This document shows positions 35,732-46,674 of a stretch of DNA of 64,000 nucleotides, in pieces. How positions within the stretch are numbered: the stretch's first letter is position 1; the number at the start of each line of letters is the position of its first letter. Source of the stretch: Macrosoma leucophasiata (taxonomy: Eukaryota; Arthropoda; Insecta; Lepidoptera; Hedylidae); NCBI GenBank assembly GCA_036365455.1, contig JAWQUS010000016.1, forward strand, positions 12,361,001 through 12,425,000, written 5' to 3'. The notes under the pieces were generated by a model. The model ran no database searches. It saw only the letters and a list, made by a program, of their open reading frames with translations, and was not told where the DNA came from. The position numbers and the translations under genes were made by a program.

Positions 35732-35759
35732 CATTGATATACAAATTTGTATATCAATG
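35732..35759. repeat. Perfect 28-bp palindrome
   Basis: CATTGATATACAAA followed at once by its reverse complement, 5 bp after the TAG of the preceding coding-like piece. It could be a stem structure in a transcript or a chance palindrome. Confidence 0.85.
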
Positions 35760-37015
35760 CTTAGAGTATGAAAGTGACTTACAATATACATATACCCCAA
35801 TACTAAGTACATCTATGAAATCAATTTTTTAAAATTAAAAAATAACGATAATGCTGAATTGCATGAAATGAATAACTTAAAGGGGCAAAAATTTGTAACA
35901 CATTAACTTTAAAGAAACAAAAAAAATATTTTAGTCTCACTTTTAATTCATAACTTATACGATTTGCAATAACAACCACGACCACGATACATATTCCGTA
36001 TCTAATGTTTTTACAAGTTATTTTAAAGTAAGTAGGTATTTTAATTTACAATTTACAGGTTTTACCTCGAAGGTAATAAAATCCAGTCATTTTTTAAGAG
36101 CCGTTATAGTCGTTTCACAACTAGAAACTTTTAAAACGTCATTTCTAATTCTAAAAAAATCTTAGCTAATGAGTAAACGTTCAAAGATAGTATTTATTTA
36201 TTTTCATACACTTTTTCATATTACAATAAAAAAACAACATCAACATCCCTATTATTCACTTCAACCGGAAGCAATGTTTATGCATTGAGAGTTCTGGTAG
36301 AGTTACAATGTAGAGTTCGAGGGTGTAGGCACTACCGCATTACATAAACATCTCCAAATCGTAGTGCACTATACAGCACTATCGTTCCAGTTGTTATGGT
36401 GTACAATTCTGTGTTTCTAATCTTATATACTATTTAAAAATAAATATGGAATATGAACAGGCAGTTCATAATACATAGTATGAGATCCGGCTGCAAGATC
36501 ACTATGTTCATCGAGTACTTTGTTATTCAAAATCGAATTTAGTCTTAACTATAAATCGGGGAATATTTCCATTTTTTTTATTGTCAATCTATTTATTTCG
36601 TGTGAGTTTCCCGTAACAGTAAGCGACTCATAAAAAAAATCATTGAAAGATTTGTTTTTATTTCGAAATATTATAAAGAATGGTGTATAAAAACAAGTGT
36701 CTGAGCACTTGAGGTGCTGATCTCATCAATTCTACTGGGAAAAAAATTATATAATTATTAAAAAATCCGAAGTCGAAAAACAATAACTATATATTTTTTT
36801 CCACTATATATATTTTTTTAAATTTGTTTCGCTTTTTAATAAGAATTACGTCTTTTTTCAGTATCTTTAAATGGATTGTTGCCAAGTATATCTTTAACAC
36901 AAGGTCGTTGATAATGCAAATGTTCACAGGCAACGGTGACCACTATCCATTAAAAGTAGGTACGTGACAAAAAAAACTTTAAAAAAAATATAAATAAATA
37001 GGCGTTATGAGTCTT
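35760..37015. other. Intergenic AT-rich DNA
   Basis: Contains a short family 1 piece on the + strand (about 36296-36420: GTAGGCACTACCGCATTACA, CACTATCGTTCCAG). Nothing else is supported. Confidence 0.5.
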
Positions 37016-37017
37016 AG

Positions 37018-37260
37018 CATGGACCTCCGCGCGTGGAAATAGGGGACGTCCATCGACCGAATGGAAAAAGGTTCCGAGCTGGCTGGCATGCTGGTTGGCG
37101 TGTACTAGCGTTGGTTGGAGCTCAAGGGTTCGTGGATCATGGATGTGAGCGAATGCGTTCCCGTGATCCCGTCAACGATGGCGGACGAGTCAAAACTCGG
37201 CGGAGTTTTAGTGCGTACGAGTTTTTACTACCCGCCGTAAACCAACGTAGGTACCTACTT
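37018..37260. other. GC-rich block of unknown origin
   Basis: A block much richer in G and C than its flanks, with an open frame through most of it (37033-37311). It has no recognised motif, and the frame lacks a convincing start. It may be the internal part of a retroelement. Confidence 0.35.
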
Positions 37261-37329
37261 AAAATCAAAAAAGAATTCAAAATTAGCTCAAAATGTCGAA
37301 GATGTACCTAACCAACCGTCCTACAAAGT

Positions 37330-37506
37330 TTATAAATGAGAAACTTTAGGTGTTTGTTTGAATGTCTGCTACGCAATAACGCAAAAACTACTGCATTGAT
37401 TTCGATGAAACTTTGCACACAAATAGACCATGACCTGAATTAGGCCATACCTTTTAAAATAATAAACTGTCCATGCAAACGAAGTCGAGGGCAATAGCTA
37501 GTATTT
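37330..37506 (+). repeat. Dispersed retroelement fragment
   Basis: CGCAATAACGCAAAAACTAC..GATTTCGATGAAACTTTGCA to AACGAAGTCGAGGGCAATAG and CTAG is the standard 3' end of a lepidopteran interspersed repeat, comparable to 52850-52995. Confidence 0.55.
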
Positions 37507-39320
37507 TGATATTTTCTGGGTGTGTCATATGCAATGAATTACTTCAAGGATCATAATTTACGTCAATTGATTCGCTAACCCTTACGTAAATCTTGACGTC
37601 GCGTAATGATTTGAAGCGATTTTTTACATGACCAGCAAATGTTTCGCATTAGTTTGAAACGCTCATCTAGCGCATACTAGTAGTAGTAGTATGGACAAGA
37701 AGTGTTCCATGATCCAATTCGCGCCTATAAATTTGGCTAGGGCCCATACTACGATATCTTATAGCAGATAAATTTACTAATTGCCTCCTTTTTGTTTCAT
37801 TTGTTTACAAGAAACGTGACAAAGATAAATTCAATTTAGGTTCAAAATATTTGTACGTGATGCGACCCCATATCGTGTAAACTGTGGAACGAACTGCCGT
37901 CTGATACGTCCCCTCCATACATTATACCACCATGCGCTACATGGTGGTAGGTATAATAACATGAAAAAATACTGTTACTAAAAAGACATGGTTTCTAGAA
38001 AGTATATCCACCTTAACCACGTGTAATTTATTCATTGAAAATAATGACTAAGTGCGAATTTTATAAAAAAGGAAAGTGAGAGGACTCGAACATGAGCATA
38101 CCGCACAATAATGTAAATAATTTGATCGCCAGTGCTAGCAGTTAGGTCATTTTACAGGTACGTATTCACCAGATTGTTTTTATTTTAGGTGACATTATTG
38201 AATTTCAGTAAATAAATTAAAAAAAAACAGTTTGTGTACGCACGTAAAGACGGTATATTCCCATTCGCCCCCGCGGGGATGGAGTTAAGGTACGATTCCG
38301 AACTCGGCAGCCGCAGCAGTGCTGCCGCTGCAGTGTACCTTTATACTTCTTTAGCGTAACAATCCAATGTAAGTACCAGAAAAAAAACAAAACGACAAAA
38401 AATTGTAGCAACCTTTAGAATGTTACTTTTAGCTTTTAGCTGTTTAGCAACTAACTTCAGAATGTCGCTTTTATCTGTAGAATGCGCGCGCATCGTAAAA
38501 ATACACTCTCATCATTTTTTTTCAATCGCGCCATATGTCGTATAACTTTAAAAAAATAACTGAATTAAGCGACAAGCTTTGCCATTGGAAAATTTTTGTC
38601 GTCTCCACGTGTGGGCTCTTGAACGTATTTTGATGCAATCAATGCATGCAAAACGTGTTTGTTTTTTATGGAATTTCATTAAAAAAAACGTTTCATTCGG
38701 TAAACAGATAGGTAGGTATATGTGGAGGTCGATCTTTATTCAAATACTATTAGTATGGAGTGCATCTTCTGTTCCTAAGAACGACCATTTTTATAATTTT
38801 ATATATTTATAAAAAAAAATTAGTAATTTTATAAACATTCTTTACATTCAAGATAATATGTCAAAGCTTGTTTGTTTCATTTTTCCAATAAAAATCTTGC
38901 CATCATCCTTTCGAAGGGGCTATACTTAGGTATACCTATACCTAATATATGGAAATTTGTCAACATAATACACACATACTTACAAACATTATAGCGTACA
39001 CAAACAATTTCCTTTATTCAGAGTTTGGTTGGTACATAATCAAAGTTAATGTCCTATTTAACTTCACCCTCTCTTTATAATGCAGCTAAGTTCAGCAGTG
39101 ACGGTTCGAATTTTATTCATTCGTTATAAATAAAACTATTGTTCAATTTATTTCCTGACTCGATTCCTTTCGATTTAAGTTTCTAGTTGATTCACGTATT
39201 TTAGCTTTATACGGTATAAACGTGTTTAGTTCCGTTACGTAAGCGGTTTAGGATCCTACTCTAGATACGGAAACGGAAACTTCGTTGTCCAGGAAAGGAA
39301 CATAAATGGACATCGGGTCA
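37507..39320. other. Intergenic DNA
   Basis: A GC-rich patch at about 38255-38335 includes GGCAGCCGCAGCAGTGCTGC, itself partly palindromic. No gene, RNA or bounded element is supported. Confidence 0.45.
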
Positions 39321-39326
39321 ACCTAG

Positions 39327-39653
39327 AGCGCAATACTCACTGAGCCCGCCGGGCCGCAGACCTTTGTCGGCAACTTTTTGTCGGCGATTTTACTCATTAC
39401 AAGTCGGAAAAGTTTGTTGGCGGCATGTCGGCGGCTTGAGATGAGGAACTTACTTGTCACTACCGATCAAGTGTAGCCGGGCAACTGAGCGTACATCCGT
39501 AAGCATGTTGGCGGCTTGCGGCTTGCTATGGCCAACATGTCGACGGGAAATACGTGCGGGCGCAGATTGCCGACATGAATCTTTTCATATAGCCCGCCGG
39601 GTTGAGTTGGCGGATTGTGCCGGCGGCCCGGCGGGCTCAGTGTGTATTGCGCT
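39327..39653. mobile_element. GC-rich MITE with 31-bp terminal inverted repeats
   Basis: AGCGCAATACTCACTGAGCC (39327) and, read backwards from 39653, AGCGCAATACACACTGAGCC continue together through CGCCGGGCCGC with a single mismatch overall. TAG flanks both sides (CTAG at 39323, TAG at 39654), a possible target duplication. The interior repeats GTTGGCGGC and GTCGGC words. No coding capacity is seen. Confidence 0.82.
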
Positions 39654-39724
39654 TAGTATAAACATAGAGTACCTACCTAGTTACAACTTTGTAGTGAAAT
39701 AATTCCTCCATTAATGAAATTATT

Positions 39725-39995
39725 CATTTTACTGATGGCAAAGGCACCACCGCATTACCTAATCTAATTGCCAATAAATGCTAACGTCCCACGCTTTAGT
39801 TCGGTTACACCAAAACGTTTGTTAAAGTTAACGTTTATTATCAAATTTAACAATAACAGTAACATTGACTTTACACAGTTGCTGCGGAATGCGTTGAAAT
39901 CTCTGTTTTTTATGTAGAGGTTTATAGACACTCATCACTTACCATCCATCAATGTGAACTGTACGCTTGTTTGTTGTTTGCCACTTCATGATATA
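39725..39995 (+). repeat. SINE-like repeat, family 1, with replaced centre
   Basis: The left part (GGCACCACCGCATTACCTAA) and right part (CATCAATGTGAACTGTACGC, GTTTGCCACTTCATGATATA with an A-rich tail) are family 1. The middle (about 39790-39885) is different and includes GTTAAAGTTAACG. Confidence 0.6.
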
Positions 39996-40354
39996 AAAAA
40001 ATCCAAAGCGTGTCACGATGCTGATATTTCAGCGTCATGTAGGTACCTATTCACACTTATGACAATATAAATTATCATTGAAGTAGGTATGTAATATAAT
40101 ACGACGAATATAATAATCGAGGCAACGTAGTGCATTCCCACTAATATACCTAATATATATTCTTGGTAATATTTCAACCAATGTTTGTATGAGAATCAGT
40201 GTTTTCGTTCAGTAGGTATCTACATTGAAAATTTACAAATCATTTCTCATTGTATTCTGAATGCAGTAAAAACTACATTTATAAACATACGAACAAAAAG
40301 GTTCTCAACTTAAATTCACCAATCATTTTACTTTGCTTCGCTGAAACTGGTGTG

Positions 40355-40359
40355 TCAGT
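40355..40359 (+). promoter_or_regulatory. Candidate initiator of the second Yellow gene
   Basis: TCAGT, the arthropod initiator consensus, lies 16 bp upstream of the short first coding exon at 40375. No TATA box is seen at the expected distance. Confidence 0.25.
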
Positions 40360-40374
40360 AGTTAGTTCAAACTC

Positions 40375-43300
40375 ATGTTTAATTCGGGTGAGTATCTAGT
40401 AAAAGTACATTTCATTGTTTTATAAATATTACAGTATATTATTGCATTTATTTTGCATGTGACCAGTTAAAGCCAAAACTTTCCAAGAAATTATATTGTG
40501 GAAACATTAATGAAGCATGAAATTAGAATCATAGGTACTTTGGAATTTAATGACAATTCTCTATAAAAACGCAAATTCACGTCATTGTTTTGTTCACTTT
40601 AAGCAATAATAAGCAATTATTTATTTATCTATTATTTAATTCTCTATGAAAGGGTAAAGAATACCTACCTATTTTGTAGAAATAATTAAACGTAGTTTTT
40701 TGATGTAGATGTACTATATTTGTATATTTATCCGCGCATTTCTTATCGAGATGTCATCTCGATATGAAAATCGCACACGGTGCGTGTATGATACGTGTAT
40801 GTATACGTGTACTTTTTAAATGAATTTTATTTTGCGAATTCGTAAACATTTTCGAATTCGCTAAATAAAATAATAATTTTAATAACTAAGTGTTGCGTGT
40901 ACTGCTTCAGCGGTCCGTCCCTTGACGCGGTCACATTAAAGTCAAGTTTTAGTTACACTATTTTGTAGTTTCTTATGACTTCCTTGCAGATGGCACTCGA
41001 GCAGCGGGTGTGACATTATGGCTCGCGATGTTGGGCTTGGCGCAGACACAATCCGTGCCTGCTGATACCGATACACCGCCTTTCATCACGCTCTACAAAT
41101 GGAAACACATAGACTTCGATTTTCCATCTTCAAGATATCGAAGTTATGCCATCAGTACCGGGTCAGTTACAAAAAAGATTAAATGTTACTTTTATTGTTG
41201 TAAATATTTTTCAACTTCATATTAAAATGTAATGTTGTCACTCTTGGCGCCTTGGTAACTTGGCGTGAAGATACCTCTTATAAATAAAAATACCTATGTA
41301 CCTACTTTATTTTCTTAGTTATTTATTTATTTTATGAAATTGCTCTTATTTTCAGTCAAAATCATGAGGTACCTATATTTTACTGTGATGAAAAGTAAAA
41401 ATATTTCCATGACCTGTATTCTTTACCACGAAATTCGCTTCTTTTTATAAAGTGAGAATCAGTCTGATTCTATCTCTCTTTATGTTAGTGAGTTCTGTGT
41501 TAAATTATGGTTAAATTACAAAATATCTCTGCAAGGGGAAGAAGGGTATTGACATAAAGTACTTACGTTGACAGGTATTTGATTTATGGGTTTGATACCT
41601 ATTTAGTTTTTTCGTTCGTTCAAATAAACCTTTATTTTCTAATGTATAACTAAGTATTTTTTTTTTGTTTAAATTCAGCATACTTTTTTATTTCTCTTTG
41701 ACATATTTCAGCAATAAGCGCCTGTCATAGTTTATATGCAATTTCGATCATCAACGCAATGCAAATAATATTTTCTAATAGAGTAAGATCCCAGAGCCGT
41801 AAGACCCACAACTTATTTTCTAAAGCATATAACTTTCGGTTCTCAGTCAGTTCACACGCACATTGTATGAATGTTTCAGAAAATATATACCTGAAAATGT
41901 TTTACCTCTCGGACTTGAGGTTTGGGGGCCTCGTGTGTGGATAACACTGCCAAGTTGGAGACGTGGCGTGCCCGCGACCCTCGCAACAGTATCACGATCT
42001 GGGGGGTTGGCATCCCCTCTGCTTAAGCCATATCCTGATTGGAGCTATCACAGAGCTTTTAGTAAGTACACTATAAGTCAGTAAAGTTATTTGAACAAAA
42101 GTATAGTCCCATAATTTCTGTCACAGATTTTTGTTTGCATTTTATACATCTAGTTTCTATGTAGGTAGATGTCTATAGAATGCAGTTATCGTTTGAATTA
42201 CATGCTTGCTACCTTAATTAAATTAAAAAACTCAAGTAACGTTTTGTCCTAATACCTACTTTGCAGGTCTCTGCAGAGTATTATTACATATTCTCTGTCT
42301 GCAGTGTAAACATGCACGTTCACATTAATCCATTGGTATCAAAACTAATAGTAAGCTGGTACGATAGTCTATACATCTACAAAAAAGCTAGAAATCTGAG
42401 TGGAGACGCGATGCCACCATTATTTTTCTTCTGTCATTAATTGAACCATAAAACTGGAACACAGTTTTTGGCGGAAGGTAGAAATTATTATGTAATGCGC
42501 TGATGCATATGACATGAAACTCTATCACTTGAACTCTAAAGTTCTACCACTACTAAATATTTTAAAGGTATTGTCGTTTAAATAATATTAAAACAATATT
42601 TTCAGACGAAAACAACAGCTGTTCTGGATTAACATCGGTATTTCGAGTGAACGTGGACCACTGCGGTAGACTTTGGGTTCTCGATTCGGGACAAATCGAT
42701 TCACAAGCTGAACCAAAACAGATATGTCCGCCCAGTATAATCGTGTTTGATCTGCAAACAGATAAACTATTAGCTAGATACCGAATTCCTAAGAAATACG
42801 TTTTGCAAGATTCATTGTTTTCAAATATTATAGTGGACACAAGAAACGAAGATTGCTCAGATCTTCATGTTTATATTGCAGACACCTGGCGCTTTGGCCT
42901 CCTTGTCTTTAGAGAAAAAGATGAACAATTTTGGAGATTCTCACATCACTTATTTTACCCAGACCCACTCGCGTCAAATTATACTCTACATGGCTTAAAC
43001 TTCCAATGGTCCGATGGAATTTTTGGTCTGGCTTTATCTCCTAAAGTTGAATATGACAAGAGAATATTATATTTCCATTCAATGTCCAGTTACAGAGAAT
43101 TTTACGTTCACACATCTGTTTTACGTGAGCCATCGCGTGTCAATGATAGTGCTACAGATTTTTATATGGTTGGTGAAAGTCGAGGATTATTCGGTCAGTC
43201 TTCTGCCTCTGCAATTGATAGGCAAGGTGTCATGTTTTATGGATTAGTAACCAGGGACAGTATAGGCTGTTGGGACTCGAGAAAGCCATATCAGAAAAAG

Positions 43301-43555
43301 AACACTGGAATCGTAGCGGTTAATTCAGAGACGTTGGTTTTTCCCAACGATATCAAAATTGATCACGAAAAGAGACAAAACGTTTGGGTTATTTCGAATC
43401 GATTACCAATGTTCCAAGCTGGACCGTTAAATCTGGATGACTTTAATTATCGTATCTTATATGCAGATACGGTAGAAGCTGTGCGCGGAACAATATGTGA
43501 CCCTAATTTTGAATTATCACCTGTACATTCGGTTTCAAGATGGCAATATACCTAA
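40375..43555 (+). CDS. Yellow / MRJP family secreted protein, first of a tandem pair
   Basis: Exons: 40375-40387 (MFNS plus one base, then a GTGAGT donor), 40990-41161, 41880-42061 and 42606-43555. All phases fit, giving 438 aa. The 13-bp first exon is inferred: the second exon has no ATG in frame before its hydrophobic stretch, and joining gives MFNSDGTRAAGVTLWLAMLG, a proper signal peptide. The MRJP domain follows: YKWKHIDFDFPSS, YIPENVLPLGLEVWG, PSWRRGVPATLATV, CSGLTSVFRVNVDHCGRLWV, ICPPSIIVFDL, DCSDLHVYIADTWRFGLLVF, YTLHGLNFQWSDGIFGLALS, SIGCWDS, LVFPNDIKID, VWVISNRLPMF and TICDPNF. Introns after the first domain strand and before the NENNSC block occupy the same positions and phases as in the next gene. 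The clade may be yellow-h or yellow-d; I cannot decide. The AATAAA is at 43763. Confidence 0.93.
42160..42560 (-). repeat. Diverged SINE-like repeat remnants, family 1
   Basis: GATGTCTATAGAATGCAGTTAT, ATAAAACTGGAACACAG, GGCGGAAGGTAGA and TTGAACTCTAAAGTTCTACC are in family order but interrupted, in the last intron of the second Yellow gene. Confidence 0.4.
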
Positions 43556-43762
43556 TTGATATAATTTTTCTTAAACTCCTAGAAGTACCTACAACATCAT
43601 CGGTGTATTCAAGTAACCATTGCTAGGAAAAAATTATAGGCGTTATAGCTAAATTAATATTCCACTGTCTGTCACTTTTGCGTTACTATAATGAACAAGA
43701 CAAATATCTAAAACTTAATTCACATTTGATCTCGATGTATAATAATATATAAAAATGGTGAA

Positions 43763-43768
43763 AATAAA
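43763..43768 (+). terminator. Polyadenylation signal of the second Yellow gene
   Basis: AATAAA about 210 bp after the stop at 43553-43555. Confidence 0.5.
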
Positions 43769-44512
43769 TTTATATTGCTAATTAATGCTTTAGTAATTGT
43801 TTTCTTGTATGTATGCTAGATGCCTGCCATTTCTTATTCATATCTTGTATGTTATTTATTAGGTAAGTATTGATCGGTGGTTTTATGTACTTTATCGTAC
43901 TTATTACTTTCAATATCGTGTTACCAACTTTCAGTTTTATGACTAGTTCCAGTAATTACCTACTTTTATTAAAACTGTCACTTGTATCAATCATATAAAT
44001 ACCGTTTTAGATAATTAAATATACATAAGTACGGTTTTTATTAAACTTATTAGCTACCTATGTACTTGCTTAATATCGTTTCAAATTATCAAGTGCAACA
44101 GACCCAATTTGTATCATAGTCATAGTGTTGAATTTATTTACTGATAAGTTATATTTACTTATAAAGACTTAACGACTAGAAACATATTGGTATTCAGACT
44201 CAAGCAAGACTCTACGATCATTTTGATTCTTATTTCATGTTTTTTGGGATATATATATTGCAAGTACCTAGCTATATTTACATCACTTCAAAAACTGTAA
44301 ATACATTTGCAAGCTTTAAACTGAAATCACATACCTAATTGAAATAAGTTTATAGCTCGCAAGTATAGTAAATAATGTAAATATCTAAAGAATATTTACT
44401 GAGGCCGTATAGGTTGGTTGGATACATATAAATGTGAAAAACTTACCTGAATATGGTCTTTCTATTTTGGTATATACTCAACAACTTTAATTTCGTATAT
44501 ACCTACCTAAAA

Positions 44513-44605
44513 CTGGAAAGCAGCTTTTTTAATGTAATGGTAGTCCATTACATTAAAAAAAGCTGCTTTCCAGCATGCTTGTTTGCCACTAAGCAAACAA
44601 GCATG
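44513..44605. repeat. Two adjoining hairpins at the tail of a family 1 copy
   Basis: A 28-bp stem (44513-44540 with 44545-44573, loop TAGT, one extra A) is followed directly by a 13-bp perfect stem CATGCTTGTTTGC / GCAAACAAGCATG (44574-44586 with 44593-44605). Both arms of the second stem are the 3' terminal sequence of family 1. Confidence 0.85.
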
Positions 44606-44855
44606 AAGTTCACATTGATGTTAAGTGATGACTGCAGCCCATAGACACCCACACTAAGACCATGGTCATATGCGTTACCACTCCTGAGGCCTAAGGTGTT
44701 ATGCCTCTGTGCCGGAAATTACAGGGCCGTACATTACCACCTGACCGGAACATGATAGTGCTGAACAGTACCATTTAGCGGCAAGTATATTAGGTAATGC
44801 GGTGGTGCCTACGCCCGCGAGCTTCTTCCCTGGAGCTCTACCACCAGTAAAAGCT
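44590..44855 (-). repeat. SINE-like repeat, family 1, well preserved
   Basis: One of the best copies: CACATTGATGTTAAGTGATG, ACTCCTGAGGCCTAAGGTGT, TATGCCTCTGTGCCGGAAAT, CGGAACATGATAGTGCTGAA, TAGGTAATGCGGTGGTGCCT and GGAGCTCTACCACCAG. Read on the - strand the element starts with a GGTAGAGCTC word, like the end of a tRNA A box, and ends in an A-rich tail. No clear B box is visible, so its promoter type is uncertain. Confidence 0.8.
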
Positions 44856-45769
44856 TCTGAAACAGTTTAAGAATCGTTTGTAAATTGCTATTGTTATTAT
44901 TTTGCTCCTCATTACACTTTATCAGAAACCTTTTTTTAGATGCGCAACTCTTGATTCTCAATCTCCTGTGTCACGCGCATCTAAATATTTCATGATTTAG
45001 GTATTTTACTTTAGGACTGTAGTAAATAAGCATGCAGTTCGTAGGAGTGGCAAATAAATACTAGGTATATCATATAGGCACAACAATAGACACGATAAAC
45101 TTCATAGTAGTCTTAAGCATGTTTTATTTTATTTATGACAATAAACAGTTAGACAGTGTGATAAGATAAGTAATTAATATATAATTACATTAAATCGTAG
45201 GGATCAACTGCCTAACCAGAACCAATATCGAAAAACGAGCGTTTATGACAAAAAAAAAATACAGTAAAAAGTGAAGAAGTTCAAACAATCAGTACAGAGA
45301 AAATGTTAGAGGCATTGAGCAATTGGCAAGATTTTCAGTTCTTAATTATCAAATGACTAAAGTGTGGCACTCACGGACTCTTATTATTATAATTTTTTTA
45401 CCAATTTTTCGTACGAATACAAAAGACTTTAATTAGGTTGAAGTTGATTTTCCTATAACATTACTATGGATTATAAACAAATGGACATTGCTCTTTGGTG
45501 ATATACCTAATATTAGTTATCTTCTTTCTAACTGTGTCAACACTACATCAATTTAAAAATACTGATGCTGTTCCGTGTGGGGTTAATTTGAATTATGCGA
45601 CATTTTTGGAGGATCTTATAATTTGAAATAGTCTAAACTGGTTTGAAACTACATTTTATTTACGCAACAACAAACACCAAGGTGCTCGGGGTGTTGTTTG
45701 TACTACTTGCATATTACAAGCACGCACTCCAAAGAACAGACGTTCTCGTGAAATATTTAAAAAATCTGT

Positions 45770-45783
45770 GTTATACTATTACG
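45770..45783 (+). other. Possible end of a non-coding first exon of the third Yellow gene
   Basis: TTATACTATTACG is followed by a good GTAAGT donor at 45784. The first coding exon of the next gene begins right after a TTTCAG acceptor-like site (46669-46674), which suggests an upstream leader exon. The exon start is not determined. Confidence 0.25.
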
Positions 45784-46124
45784 GTAAGTCAAATCTAATT
45801 ATGTTAATAGACTATAACAACGGTTTAACTGATTAATAATACGTATTTATAGAAAAATAGCATTTTCTCTTATTATAATAGATCAATACTCCACTTGCTA
45901 TTAGTTAAATGCGGTATTTAATAATATGATGTACAAGTAATAAAAGTAATTAGTGATATTAAGTGACAATATTGTGATATCCATCTGAAGTTCATCATCA
46001 TCATCATCATTCGATCATAATATAGGTAGGTAATTCTCTTAAACATTTCTTAAACGTACATTAGACACGTTTTTGTCTTTGTCAGTTGCATTGTCAATTT
46101 CGTAAGATAATTAGAATACTGGTG

Positions 46125-46410
46125 GTAGAATTCCAGTGTAGGAACTCGAGGGCGTAGGCACCACCGCATTACCTAATTTATCTGCTGTCAAATGGTAGCG
46201 TTCAGCACTAACGTGTTCCGGTTGGATGGTAATATATGATTCCGTAATAACTATCACAGACATATAATACGAGTAACAAAGGGCTCAGGGGTGGCAACGC
46301 ATCTGCATTTTGACCTCGGGTCTTTGTGTGGGTGTCTTAGGGTGCAATCATCAGTCAACATCAATGTGAACTGCGAGCTTGCCTACCACATCCATTACAT
46401 AAAAAAATGC
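46125..46410 (+). repeat. SINE-like repeat, family 1
   Basis: Starts CTGGTGGTAGAATTCCAGTG, contains GGGCGTAGGCACCACCGCAT and ACGTGTTCCGGTTGGATGGT, and ends ACATCCATTACATAAAAAAA. The start matches the sense 5' end seen in other copies, so the copy is full length. Confidence 0.75.
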
Positions 46411-46674
46411 TATTTTTAGGTACCTACCTACCCATTTGGTAGAGATGAAAATTATACATTATCCACTTACGTTAAATATTTTTAGAAGAAGCTAAACTGG
46501 TTATTTTTACCCTTTTATTGATTTTCCTTGTTTTGTCACTTTCCTGTTGATATGGAAGCCAACACATTTATTTATATGAAATAGATAAATTCTCATAAAA
46601 ATAATCATATTATTATGATCAGTTGCTATTGTGGGACAAAACGCATTTGTCTAAGAGATTTCTTAATATTTCAG

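Noticed and set aside
37033..37311. 92-codon + strand frame in a GC-rich block
   Set aside because: It starts within a composition-shifted block with no recognised motif and runs on into AT-rich sequence. Retained only as a GC-rich block.
42562..42840. 92-codon - strand frame
   Set aside because: Antisense shadow of the last exon of the second Yellow gene.
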